Assembly (NCBI GenBank): GCA_963681505.1
Contig: OY811974.1
Location: 8,518,239-8,582,238 of the forward strand
DNA length: 64,000 nucleotides
Direction of reading: 5' to 3'
From: Eunapius fragilis
Taxonomy: Eukaryota; Porifera; Demospongiae; Spongillida; Spongillidae
Position numbers and translations under genes: made by a program. The notes below the pieces were generated by a model. That model was not told the DNA's origin. It searched no databases and saw nothing but the letters and a program-made list of their open reading frames with translations. Position 1 is the stretch's first letter; each line of letters opens with the position of its first letter. Positions 33,852-47,700 of this stretch are shown here, piece by piece.

Positions 33852-34076
33852 ATCCTTATATTTAAGGATGGCGTCAATCCTTAAATAAGGATGTGCCACT
33901 TCCTCCCTGTTTTACCACACGGACATTGATCATATTGACATCATTAAAAGTTTGTTATGGAGGCTAATCAGTATACAATTGACCAATACCATTTATTCTA
34001 TCTTACTTGGTTAGCAAAAATATGCAATGTAAAAGGTGATCCTTATTAAAGGATAATGACATCCTTAAATAAGGAT
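33852..34076. repeat. Cluster of ATCCTTAAATAAGGAT palindromes
   Basis: Copies or near copies at 33852-33869, 33877-33892, 34039-34054 and 34061-34076, with another at 31837-31852. They lie just upstream of the subtilase remnant. Spacing is irregular, so this is not a satellite; it may be a scattered short element or binding site. Confidence 0.6.
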
Positions 34077-34305
34077 TTTCCCCTGGATTAATATTAAAAG
34101 ATATCTGGTGCTTTTTACCTCAAAGACTGCATGCACCCGCTTCAGCAGTATTAGGCGTAGGATGTAGTGGAGATACTAGCTTTATAGAGTATCAGTTGTG
34201 ACACCATGCGAATGACCCTGCGCCAACTTTAACTGGTACAGAAAGCCTTAAAAGATTTTCCTGAGCGCATTATGGCGTGAGCTAACATCACCCCTACATT
34301 TTTAG

Positions 34306-36370
34306 GCTAAAAAGCTTGGTGTCCAAGTTAAAAGCGTTAAACTATGGGCAGGCTGCACGTTAGAGATTAAGGAACAGAAATTAACTCCTATTACATGTAT
34401 GTTATTCATGGACAGGGTAATTTTTTTGTAGTTACAGATGCTGGAAATGAAGCGAAAGACGCTTGTCTATATTCTCCTGCTATTGCTGCTAAAGCGTCAG
34501 TTTGATAAACTTATTTTGTTATTCTATTAATTGGTCCCGTTCTTCTTTCATCTATATAGCATAACCGTTATGGCTTGTAACAGCAGGGACGAATTCGCCG
34601 CTGAATTCAGCAACTATGGCCAATGCGCTCACATCATTGCGCCAGTGAGCGTTATCACTAACTGTTATTATTTGGTGTATTAAATCTATGCATATACATG
34701 TAAATGGAACAATTTCAGGGTATTAATACTGACTCCATTATGGGCGGAGATGGTCACAATATGTATGCTGGTGAGCAACAGCTAGAATGTAGTAAATTGC
34801 TAAACTGACACAATTCAAGCTATTCTTAAAAATAATAAACTAGAGTTTAATGTCACCTATCTGATGTTCCGGTCATGGGATTTGGACGAACTATATGTGC
34901 ATGCCTGTCCACACAAAATATGCTAATTGTACGATTTCACTATTATAATTCATTTGGACGCAACACCATTTTGACTCATCACACCTGCAGGAACATCAAT
35001 GGTGGCACCTCACGTTGTAAGTACATGTATATGTATCCATCTTTATCAACAACCTTAGCTGCATGTACATGTGTACGTATTGGACAAATTCGTGCATGTA
35101 TATTCTTGCTCGTAGTTTTAATTTATTCTTATCACTCATATGGGACAGTTCACTACAAAATGTTGTGACTCAACTGATATAAATATCCATGCAAAAGGGA
35201 GGTGAAACTGTTTGGATTCCTCGCAATGATGGGCCTACTACAAGGATGAAAAAACATCTGATTGATGTTCATAACTCTCAAGTACCTGGCTATTCCAGCT
35301 TCCAGTGCGCCCTCTGAGAGAGTATTCTCACAGCTATAACTGATCGTGGAACGAAAAAGATGGCGCATGGATGGAGGAAGGGCGGAAAGAGTCATCTTTC
35401 TTCGATGTAACAAAAACTTCAACGTATAACTAACTTTTAAACTTGTATAAACAGGCTATTTAAAATTATTATTCATGTGTTTATTATAGATGTATGTATT
35501 ATTTATCAAACACTCAAGCATCTGGTTCGTCCATAACCGTCTAGATTTTCCCGGTAACAGTCAACTTTGACCGGATGGATTGTAAACGGTCAGCTATCGT
35601 CCACGAACGTGACCGGGATGATCCGGTACAGTTCGCAGTGATCGTGACCGGATCGATCGCGGCTGACCGCGGCAACACTGGTCTTATTCATACGGGGTAC
35701 CGACGTTACTAGGTGATAGCCGTAGAATTGCTATTGATTTGTTCGGTTCGTTAATTTTTACGAACAACGCACAGCAAAAAAAAAAAAAAGAAGGCAAAAC
35801 CTGCATCATCCTGATACAAGAAGTTCGGTTAACAAATTTGCCGTTTTGCCCATCCCTTAACAGAACTCCACCGCCTATATGGCAATGGAATTCTATAATG
35901 CAATGGGTTGACAAATACACACGGATGACATGCAGCGAAATAATTTATAGACCCAGCTCCGAACTCGACATCCATAGTAGTTTACGCACAATATACTTAC
36001 GGCTAAAATTATAGTCCACTATAGAGGCAGGAATGTGTCCCATACATTGCTGATTGATATTATAATCCACATATGCATTTTGTATTATTTTGTTACACAC
36101 GCAGTCTGGTGCAGTGGCCAAGTTCATTAGCAGCTTGGATGCAAACGATCACCCTGTCGTGCTACAGTTTTACGGAACATGTGAGTTTGCGGGACGTGGG
36201 ATGCATGAATTACAACCATACATGTATTATATAATGGATGTCACTTGTGTATGAATGATTGAAAATATGTCCTTACAGACTTGGAAACGCTAGAGCGACA
36301 AATGTACCTCCAAATACTGAACAGCGGCTGCTATATTACAAGGACTGCTGGTGCATGGACAACTGACTGA
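34306..36370 (+). pseudogene. Proteinase-K-like subtilase (S8) remnant
   Basis: Exons in order: 34306 to about 34358 (AKKLGVQVKSVKL), 34432-34495 (VTDAGNEAKDACLYSPA, with the oxyanion Asn), 34560-34644 (ITVMACNSRDEF then FSNYGQCAHIIAP), 34719-34770 (GINTDSIMGGDG then YAG), 34991-35016 (GTSMVAPHV, carrying the catalytic Ser), 36105-36180 (SGAVAKFISSLD) and 36279-36370 (C-terminus, TGA). Phases fit from 34432 onward. The exons for the catalytic Asp and His, and the strand expected between the first two exons, are not found. It therefore looks like a 5'-truncated, non-functional copy, although the surviving exons have open frames and good splice sites. Confidence 0.75.
35196..35680 (+). mobile_element. 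hAT transposon remnant in a subtilase intron
   Basis: At 35257-35425 the frame reads LAIPASSAPSERVFS, a stop, then LIVERKRWRMDGGRAERVIF and LRCNKN: the hAT C-terminal dimerisation domain. Just upstream, in another frame, TTRMKKHLIDVH resembles the end of a BED zinc finger, so the middle of the transposase is deleted. The right end ACCGCGGCAACACTG (35666-35680) mirrors the terminus at 9650. The left end is not found. An internally deleted, inactive copy. Confidence 0.7.
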
Positions 36371-37916
36371 CTAAAATAGTATAAAGATGGAACATATGCA
36401 TCAGTACTGCATACATTTTAGTTATAAATAGGCAGAACATGTTACACTCTAACAATTATATAATTATAGAGCTAGGCCTTGCATGTGGTCGTAGCATGCA
36501 CTGGCAGGTCCTTTCTTTTAACACCACCATTTCTATCCCACCAACTTTCTCATAGAGGTTTTTTATTTTCTTGTAAAATTTGTTACCAAATTGAATTAAC
36601 ACTCTTGATTACTTGGTGGCCATCACGTTTATCGTTTTGACACTTGCAGAATAAAATCGATTGCACTCTAATGAAGACTACTCGACGGGTGTGGTATAGT
36701 ACAAAATATGCACACTTTGATTACACGGACTGAATATTAACTTCTTTGCTTCGTCCAGTGCCACCTTTCTAATGCATGTCAATGAGTGCGAAACGATCAG
36801 CTCTTCTTCACAAAGTGTCGAAAGGAATCGTTTAATCCTTTGAGGTGATTGCGAGTATCATATGCCTTATCAAAAGATTTCTTTCGAGCTGTTCAGCGTT
36901 CTTTATGCAACAAGTAATAAAAGCATTCTCTGATGGCATATAAGGCAAAAAGGAAGAAAACAAGGGTCTAATAAGAAGGGGAAATGTATAATAGTCCTAT
37001 ATTTCTCACAAAAATATAATGCCCAACAAATAGGCGAAATATAGGACTACTACACTTCCCCTTCGTATTACACCATTGTTTCCTTCCTTTTTACACCACT
37101 ATTGCCTTCCAATCCTATATGCACACTTTGACTACACGGACTGAATATTAACTTCTTTGCTTCGTCCAGTGTCAGCTTTCTAATGCGTGTGAAACGATCG
37201 AGCATACATTTCTTTCGAGCTGTTCAGCATTCTTTATAAAACAAGTAATAAAAGCATTCTCTGATGGCATATTAGATTGGAAGGCAATAGTGGTGCAAGG
37301 AAACAAGGGTCTGATAAGAAGGCGAAATGTAATAGTCCTATACTTCGCACACAAATACAATGTCCAACAAATAGGCAAAATATAGGACTACTACACTTCC
37401 CCTTCATATTACACCATTGTTTCCTTCCTTTTTAAACCACTATTGCCTTCCAATCCTATACACCACCAACTTTCTCATAGATTTTCTGATAACGACATGG
37501 TGTCCAATTGGACTGCAACAAAGTTGCAAAGTTGCAGCTGACCCCTTCCCAGATATGAAGAGATGGTATATTAGGATCTGTGTCTACTTGTGGATGTGAA
37601 ATTGGGGGTTGCATATACTGGTGGAGCAGCAGGGGTATACTATGCGGAGGGGGCATTTATACTGGTCCAAGAGAGGAAGTGTCTCAAAGTGGAAGTGCAT
37701 GCAGCATCTAAGGAAATGGGGTACTCTGGTGAGGAGGAGCTAGGCCCTTGTAGTGGCGTAAACATCTCAACATGAAAGGAACTTGATGGAGCTAACTCAC
37801 ACACTAGGGACAGTGCTACCATGAAAAAAAAAAAAACAATCCTTTAAGTATGACATATGATCATCAGACAACAGTATATACAGCTATAGCACACGTATAA
37901 TGTCAGCTGTGTTATA
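36371..37916. repeat. Tandem foldback repeats, no gene
   Basis: Two diverged direct copies (about 36712-37115 and 37126-37465) share CACGGACTGAATATTAACTT and an internal inverted pair around AATAGTCCTATA. Half copies of the CACCAACTTTCTCATAG MITE lie at about 36505-36585 and 37455-37490. Nothing coding is seen, except that the 3' end of the minus-strand receptor begins at 37917. Confidence 0.65.
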
Positions 37917-40900
37917 TTACTTTACAATTCCATATGCAGAATTGGCCTCCACCTCAAATATAGATGTGATATTCTTCTGACCAGTATCAACCATCTCATA
38001 CACAGATGGTTCCAGGGTAGGCTTATGGGGAGTAAGTTTGGACTTCGTTTTGAGCACATGACCAACACACATGGTCAGCAACACTCCCAGAGAGAAGAAC
38101 GCAACGAATGAGGAGGCAATTGTTATTCCGATAAAAGTGTACCACATGTCAATGGAGGCCGCATTCACTGCAAAGAAATTAAAAGTAAAAAGCGAGTTCT
38201 TTCAGTGGAATGCTTCATTGTAAATGTGAAATTCATGTTAGTTCTAAAGCATGCAATTAAAATCGGCATGTATGCGGAGCCATGCACGACTACTATGATT
38301 ATTGTACTGTATATACGTCAGCTGCATTTTACATCCATTGCATGAATCAATTTGATTATGCAAATAGAATAATGAATTACTTTGGCCAAAGGCGGAAAAT
38401 ATTTATTAGGAGAAAAGAATATATTATATAACACTAAGCTTTAATGCTTCGCTGCTGCTCCTAACAGTTTGTCACCAAGTCCTAAGTACACACTGTTTAC
38501 ATACCTGCACTGTTAATGTTCTAGGGTGTATCAGAAGCAAGTTGAATTGTGTCATTTAAGTAACGACCTAGCTGGTATGAAGGTGCAACCTGCATGTTTG
38601 TGCTTTGAGAAGTGCATGCAATAGAGAGTGTTGAATCAAACAAAAATGCACCATTACAGGAATTATTTTGCAGATATGTACCATTGCCGGTCATTCAGAC
38701 AGACGTACCTGAAAACCACCAGAACCACTACGAGAAATGTTTTTCTAGCCCAATTCTTTCTTTACTTCAACACATGCATATACATCCTTGTGTTAACTAC
38801 TATGCACTTACATGTAGTGGGTGAGCTAGTTGGGAGAAGGCTTGTCACAAAGCTGAAGTACATTGTCACATTACCAATGACAGGAATAGTGTAGCTCGCA
38901 GAATAATTGTTGGTAGCAGCTGCCTTGCAGTAGTACATCTGACCTCCGGGTAGACCTTGAAGGGAGACAATCACCTTCGTATCTCTGGTAGTGGAGATGT
39001 TGTACACACTTGAATCAGCAGGAACAGATGGATCAGTACTGCAGCACACCATACAGTAGTAGGACTGATTGTTCAGGAATGAACAGTCAATGGAGTTATT
39101 GTAAATTGATATGTTTTGAAAGATATAATTGATAGTAGGTCCTGCAATTAAGTAATGAATCATATGGTATTTGTTGTGCATTGATATAATTGTGACGACG
39201 GTACATGGAAAGGAACACATAAAGGCATTGCTTCGCCATTCATTCGCTGTATGATCAATCTGTCGACCTGAATTGGTTGGACCTTGCATTACTCGCAAGA
39301 TCCAAAGTCGACAAATTGATCATACAGTGAATGAATGGCGAAGCAATGCCTTTGTGCACTCCACACACACACACACACACACACATACAAACACACACTC
39401 ATGCCATGACCCTACACCAGGGCTGGCTTGCCAAAAATGAATCTGTTCAAAGACACCAATTTTCCACTTGTTGCTAAGGTAAAGGCATCAGCTATCATCT
39501 GGTCACCACCTCTCTAAATTCCATGTACTCCATGTCTTTTATACATTTGGACCTAGTGTGTGTCGAGAGTGAGTATGTATGTATTGTACGTGTTGTGTGT
39601 ATGTGTGTGTGTGTGTGTGTACTCCAGTGTATTGCTAGAACTCTTGGGTACATGGGAACCCATGGCTGCAGTTGTATGTGAATACAATTACCACTCAATC
39701 CATTACAGAGGCCCAGTCTAGCCACTAGGTTAGAAATGATATTCACTGGCAGGCATGCAAGGCTTCCAACCCCAGTGAAAATGTATGCAGTAAGCCCTTT
39801 TCCAGAGTACTAGAACCACACATATAAATCACACGTACCAGGTACACGCGCAACACGCACAACACATACACAGGTACACACACGCAGGCACACACATGCA
39901 CACACACAGGCACACATGCACACCCACACATACACACACTGGTAGAGTGTTTCCACTTGTTGCTGAGTTCTATGGACAGAGGCATCAGCTATAGAATGGC
40001 CTCTAGCTGTTTGTCACCACCTCCTTACATGTAGCTAATGGATGTCATTTAGATATTGATTGGGTTGTGTGTGTGCATGTGTGTGTGTGCCAATGTGTGT
40101 GACCCCAGATAATAAGAGTTGGTGTCATAAAACCAGCATACTTTCGATCTTTGTGGCCTGGGCTGGCATGCTGTATGTCCATCATTTGAAGAATTTGAAT
40201 AACCGTGCAAGTGATACCGCATGATTGTAGTGGTATTGTCCTGTCGTGAAACCCACTTCATGCACTTGAAAGTTCATTAAGTAACTGCATGTGAATAGCA
40301 ATGGACCGCCACACGTCGTTTACATGTATATACTTCCCCCGGTCCATTTAGGCGAGATCTCATAAATGGACCAGGGCTAGCTTAATCTGAAACGCAACCC
40401 TTCCTTTTTTACTTCTGCACATGCACAGATCTATCAAACATGCATTCCCTTGTACTCAGGATAGGGGAACAGCACACCCACAGTCGCCTGAGCCCTTTTG
40501 GGCAAACAATCAACTATGCCTTGCACACACTGATTGCAAGCTAAGCATGAGGGAGCATTCTGACAGAATTAATTGAAACCAGTTGCTCTGATCTGGGGTT
40601 GTGTATGTATTTGAGTGTGTGCATGTGTGTATATGTGACCTATGGATATTATTCTGTAGAACCAAATTAATTGGTTCACCAATGAAGATAAATTAAACAA
40701 GAAACAGATTTTAGTAGGCCAATGAGAGTTTTCTGCATGTTGGTAAATACATGTGTGGCTGGATTACCATTTGGTTAGCCCACACCTTGATGCTGATCAA
40801 GTTATGGTGGTTAGGTCAGGGTAAACTCCCAAAGGGTGCTGCCTGCCATTGATGTATAAACAATAACACCTGTAGCAATGAATGTATAAGTACAGCCAAT

Positions 40901-41664
40901 GCACAGGTGGTAAGCTATGCAGCTGGCATTTAGCTGTAAACTGAGTGATTGCAGCCCACCCCTACCATCCTTTATATATACATGTGTGACCTGGAACCAT
41001 ACCAGGTGTCAATATTTAAGGGACAGTGTGTTGGATTGGGTATGACTGAAAGTGAGGGAATTAGTTCAATGGAGGCGAGGCTTTCCCAGACTTTTAGGCT
41101 TAGGGTTGAATGTAAGTGCTGCTTTCCCAGGGATGCTCCAGGCTAAAATCTAGGTGTGAAATAGCTGTGTATTGCGATGTTGCCATGTGCACTTACACAC
41201 ACACATACACACACACAATGGGCAGTCAGTCATTCACATCAACATCAATGCTTTGCTATTGCAATTTATTTTGTTTCCTAATTTTCCACCTACATACAAA
41301 CACAAAACTGCCTTTAGCAGTCATCCTATTAATCACTTTGTATCTAAATTTGTATTTCTATTGGAGCCTTTGCTTTTTCTAAATTGGCTTGTGTTTCAAT
41401 GTCCATATTTATGCTAGCTTGCACACACATACACACCACACACAAATTCAAGCATTAGCATACTCTTGCTACTGTAGTCACATGTGTTTCTTTGCTCTGG
41501 CAATATTATTACCAATTACCAACTGGTCTCTTGTTGCCTTTTGCACTTTTAAACATATGCATGCACATGCACACACCCACATGCACACACACTGGAGTAT
41601 GCTTCAATCACAAACATATGTGCATATACACACATAAAAATGGTTTTGGCAGTCATCCATCATA

Positions 41665-41703
<39 letters not shown>

Positions 41704-44700
41704 TAAATTTGTGTTTTAATTTCCCTGTTGTCTCTTGATGCTATGTGCAGATTTAGATGTGACAAGAATGCACACTTATGCACACACGCATGCACGAACA
41801 AACACACACACTCACACAAACAAACAAACACACACACACATACACAAGTACAAGCCACTTGTTGCCACCATTCTGCTCACACTTGTACCTCCAGCATTAT
41901 AGCCTTACCCTTTAATTCACCTCATAGGCAATTTCTGTTTATTTACTTTTCCACTGCTCTTGTTTGGCTTCCACTAATGTACCCATGGCATCCACTAGAT
42001 GCTCATGTCCCATGATTTTAAGTACTAATTTATCAGGTTGAATAACGCCAGCAGCTTGGTACGTGCTCAACCATAGGCCATCACCCACAGCTTTTGTGGT
42101 TTTCAATGTACAGCACATGAATCCAGGCTAAGCATCTCCTACGCTACAGATAGATAGATCCAGAGCTGGCTTCTGTGATTCCATTATAATTATTCACCTT
42201 GACCCATCCATGTTGCAACTTGGCTTGTAGAATCGTCTTATGCCATAGGTTGGCTACCCCCACCACAATAGGCTCAGTGATTTCCATCACTTAAGCTCAC
42301 CTCAGTGTATTACTGGAAACTTTAGTAAGCCCATGGCTCTTGACCTGTGGTTTATCGAAACCCCTAATAAGTAAGTTTTACTAGGATCGTATTTTTCCAC
42401 TCACCCAATTAATGTCATAACTTCCCATTCCATACCATGCTGTTCTAGCAAACGTATCAACACCAATGCAGTCTCCTCAGATGCTAATGAGTACCATAGA
42501 CACCGTTGTGCAAAAAAATCCAGCGCATGGAGGATTGAAAGGCCAATCTTGACTAAGATCAAGCTGATCATCTATTGCTTGACTCATTTTGTGCAAATCT
42601 GTTGCCGAGCTCTCTGGTGGACAGTCCTAAATTTTTTACGTCTTCTGGAATTTGTATCGCATAGCACCTGTTCCCCCTCACAGAACAAAGATGATTGAGA
42701 TTTTTAGTAGAAAAGAGTAACAGCCAGTAGGTGTTCGACTGCCGTACGCGTACAAATACACCGGAAAGCATCCGCCTCATTAAAAAATGGCTCGGTTTTT
42801 AATGTGTACCCGCGAACGCTTATAAATATCGTTTTTCAGTATTATTTATTCCAAAAAAAGTTTGCGGAAGCGTTCACAGTTGCGGGATAATTCCTATAGC
42901 GCACATTATAAAAATGTTCTAAGAAGAGCATCAAAGTTGCCACGTCCAGTTAAAATGTGCGCTTTTTAAAGTGTGGGCCACTATAACTCCATGATGGAGT
43001 GCGTAAGAAAGAAGTTGTAGAGGACATAGGATATGAAAATACTTGAAAAATGGCGAGAAATAAAATGCGCTAGGTCCGAACCTGGCTACCTGTGTATACG
43101 GGTTATTATCGGTTACAGTACTAATGATTCAGAATATTCTGATGTGCCTTTTCTTTGTGCATGTCGGGCACCTTGGCAGATCTCTACCACGCTCTTAATT
43201 AACATCAGCATATAAACCATCTGAACATCTTCTTCTCCCCAGCACGCACTTCTTTTCCAGCCAACGCGCCAATTGCCCTTCTGGCTCCTTGAAATTTTGC
43301 ATCCATGCCAACGAACTGTGGTCTGTTCTTAAAGTGAATTTCTTACCTAAGAAGTAGGGTCGGAAATGATGTGTGAACTCCACCACAGCTAATAACTCCT
43401 TCCGGGTTACGCAGTACTTTTGCTCTTGTCTGCTGAGCGTGCGACTAGCGTATGCTATTACACTTTCCGACCCGTTGCCCTGGATTTGTGAAAGGACCGC
43501 CCCTAACCCAACATCGCTTGCATCGGCGCCTAAAATGAATGGTTTTGAGTGGTCAGGGTAAGCGAGGATGGGAGAAGACACTAGGCATTTACGAAGATCG
43601 TCAAAAGATTTTTGACATGCTGCAGTCCACTCAAAAGGTGCACCCTTTTCGGTTTGATGTTGGAGAGGTTTGGCAATCAACGCGAAGCTTTTTATGAATC
43701 GCCTACAGTAGTTTGCTAGGCCTAAAAATTGATGCAATTCACGCTTGCTACTAGGGGCCGGCCACTTCTGTATTACTTCGGTTTTGCCAGGATCGGTTGA
43801 AATCCCCTTTCAGATACTATATGCTCCAGAAATTTCACCTCCTTTTATAAAAACCTGCACTTTGAAGGTTTTACGCGCAGACCGGCTTCACTCAGCCTAC
43901 CCAACAGGCATCCCAGGTTCTGTAAATGCTCCAGCATGTTGCCTCCCACTACCACAATGTCATCAATATAGACTAAACACTTCAGCCCATGGAGCACTCT
44001 GTCCATTAAACGTTGAAACGTCGCGGAGGCGTTACATAATCCAAACGGCATCATGTTAAATTGGTACAGACCTTCTGATGTGTTGAAAGCTGTCTTTTGT
44101 CGATCTGCCTCCTCCACCTCTACTTGCCAGTACCCATTTTTTTAGGTCGAGTGTTGTGAACAGTCTGGATCCAGCCAAGGTATCTAAAGTGTCATCAACG
44201 CGAGGAAAAGGATACGCATCCATTCTGGTTATCGCATTAACCTTTCTGTAATCAACGCAAAATCGAACAGACCCATCCTTCTTTTTGACAAGTACAATAG
44301 GAGAGCTCCAGGGACTATCTATCCGATGCCTGGATCACTCTTAATTCCAGCATGTCTCGAAGTAGTTTTCTGACTTCCTCCTTCTGAGCATGGGGCATCC
44401 TTCGAGGGGGACAGTGAACAGGAGGGGCGTTGCAGTGTCTATTCTGTGCTTTGTAGCGATGGTGTGCCTTACATCGTTATCGTGCAAGGAGAAAACATCA
44501 CCATATGCTGACAAAACAGAAAACAATTGCTCTTTCTCAGTGGACAATATATGGTCGCCAACCTCTGATACCATTTTCCATATAGGGTTTCATTGTCTTC
44601 CGGGGATAGCTCTGGACTAGGGGTGATACCCACTGAATTTACGTTGATGGGTCTTTGCTCTACCGGCTCCATCCTAGCGATTAGGTCTCCTTTCTTAAGT

Positions 44701-47700
44701 ACCACTGGTTGCTCGCGTGGGTTGAGCACCCGAATAGGTACAGACTGGTTATTGGGGCATACAAGCGCATGAGCGACCATGACTCCATGTCTGCTAGCCA
44801 CCTCCCCCTCTAAGATCCAAGCACCACTCTCAATCTTTTCCAACGGTGTTACCATTAACTCTAACTCACATCCAGCAGGTACAGTCGTTACTGAGTTGAT
44901 AACTAACCCAATAGTTCTGGTGTCACCACCTCGCGGACTGTCATCTAGTGGCAGGGAAAAGTCTTTGGGGGGAAAAGTTATAACTCGCTTGCTGCAGTCA
45001 ATCATGCAATGGTTTTCCTTCAAAAAATCTAGCCCCAAAATTGCATCAACTTTTACATCGTCCGTAATAATAAACTTGGCATTTAACTGCTTACCTTTCA
45101 CTGATATTGGGATGAGACTGTAGCCTCTTACCGATAGCTTGTTCTCGTTGACCCCAACTAGCGTCTGTCCAGTCCACTCCTGTAGCGTTTGCACGAGACC
45201 ACCAGCCACTATCTTCGTCCATACGTTGCCGTGCAGGAGGGAAATTGCAGCTCCTGTATCAAATAAGCATTCTACGGGGATGGTATTGATCGATACTACA
45301 ATACGAAAACTCGCACCACACGTTGCGGATAGTGTTGTAAAGTTACAGTGTTGTCTGGGGCTTTTACATGTCTCCCCTCATGTGGCTGGCCCGTGCCACC
45401 GAGGGACTGGAGTTTCCCTGATGCTCTGTGGAGCGGTTTCTACACGCCTGGGAAGTGTGGCCATTCTCACCGCAGTTCCAACACACCACAGGTCTTTGCG
45501 GCTTTCCACCTCCGCTCCTCTCTGACTTTGACATGGGACGGGAATTATCCCTTGAGCACAGTCCTCGAAATCTGGGTACGCTTTATCAGAAAGAACCCTC
45601 AGAGAATCGCCGAAAGAGGCCCAGTCCTCGTCTCGTCGTTTCGACCTCGTCTGTAGCTCCGCGACGTACAGGTCCTTCCTGCTATCGGGAACGAAACGTT
45701 TTTTTAATGCTTTGACGCACTCACCGTAATCGTCTCTTTCAGTTCCTAGCAGTTTCGTGAAGGCAGTCTGTGCCTTTCCTGTTAAACATACGCGTAACCA
45801 TTTCAGCTTCTCACCGCCAGTTTCCCATTTGTTGATCACCGCGACACTTTCGAAATGGCTCAACCATTTGTCCCAATCTCCCGCCTCGCCACTGAACGGC
45901 TCGGGAAATAGTACTGGTTTTGCCATCCTGCCGACTATGCCAGTGTAACGTTTCTTAGATCAACAGATATATAATCAAGAGCAGTTACATAGCACGTGTC
46001 TGTACATACAAAAATAGAGGTTTATATATCTAACAGTCAGGTGAGAGTTCAGGGTGCAGACATGTAGGGTGCGCGTCTCAGACATGTACAGAGCCTGCGA
46101 TGCACAGCTGACGTCACTATTACACTTGTATACATGACATTATGCACTGATATACTTATAATACTCTATAAGCCATATGTTGGTGCACCCCAGAAGTTTG
46201 GGACAAGTAAATAAAAAGCCTTCTCTATGAGAAAGTTGGTGGGATATATAATTTGAAGGCAGTGGTGGTATAAAAAGCAAGGAAACAAAGGTCTGTAATA
46301 GTAAGGGAAAATGTCATATAGTCCTATATTTAGCCCGTTTGTAGCATATACTATGTTCGTGTGCTAACATTTTCCCTTACTATTACAGACCCCTGTTTCC
46401 TTGCTTTTTACACCACCGTTGCCTTCAAATCTTATATCCCACCAACTTTCTCATAGAGGTTTTTTATTTACTTGTTTCATTCATTTTTTTCTTTTTTCGT
46501 GCACATTGATCCGTAATGTTCAGCCACCAATGTCACTATATTATAAACCACGCTTAGTAAAAGTAGGTAGCGACATTTACATACCTTTGAATAAATTTAT
46601 CGATATCACTCTTTCGACGGCCCCGTTTGGTTTTGCAGGGTACGCTTAGCCTTCCCGTACCGCACTCTCTTCGCCAAGCGAGCAGATTCAGGACTCTCCC
46701 AATAACGTTGCCTTTTAGCGGACCGTTTCTTCATTGGGTCTCCTTGATACTGCCATTTTTACTTTAAGATATCTAAAATGTTATCTAATTATGCGTCTTA
46801 CATATACCGTATAGTCGATTGTTTACCAAAATATAACATCGACTATTTTACATGAAAGCGGCTCTTCCAGCCTATTCTGAAGCTATTGGTGAAATTTATA
46901 AGTGTTCCTATCCCGAGTTATGCGTTGCCAAGAAGAAGAAGAAGTCCGGGACTGGGTACGAGGGCGGGCAGTACCATTTTGTTCTCTACAACCGCTCGGT
47001 TCTGCGACATAAAACAAAGACGAAACTGCTCATTTTTGGCTTCTAGTTAGATTGCTATAAAAAGTTTAATGATCCGATCGTCGGGAGTCTTGTTAGAGAC
47101 GGGTCGCGTATTTTTAATGAGTTCATAGTCGGAGTCAAATCCTGTATGGAAGTTTCTAGCGAAACTTCCGATAGCTGAACTATCGATCAGAATCACAACT
47201 TCCATTGGCTGCCGGAGCGGTTGTAGTGTTGTTGCGTCCTTGGGTATTGTGTCTTGCTATTGTATTGTGTTAATTTCCAACCAAGCGTATAACGCAATAT
47301 CATAATATTCTCCTAGGGGTTCGAATGCTCCAATATAATAAGCAGCACAAATGTATTGTATCCCCAATCGATACAACACAATAAACTATTCCACTATACG
47401 CATGAGGAAGCCCTAATCCATTGTACGTGGCATGGGTTCGGATTCCACCCTCGTCGCCAATGTAATATTTGCTGAACACGCACAGATAGATCCATTTTCC
47501 CGCTAATAGTCCAATAATTTACCATACTGATGAATGTTTCACTTACCAAAACTTGCGATGATATTTCGTGAGCCTAAAGTTAGGTCTTGATCTATAGACG
47601 TCACAATAATGTTGTATTTATTTGCAACATGTGTGACTTGGTGGACATAAACACACGGTGAAGTAGTGCAGACAGTTAAACCTGCACCGACAGAGCTGTC

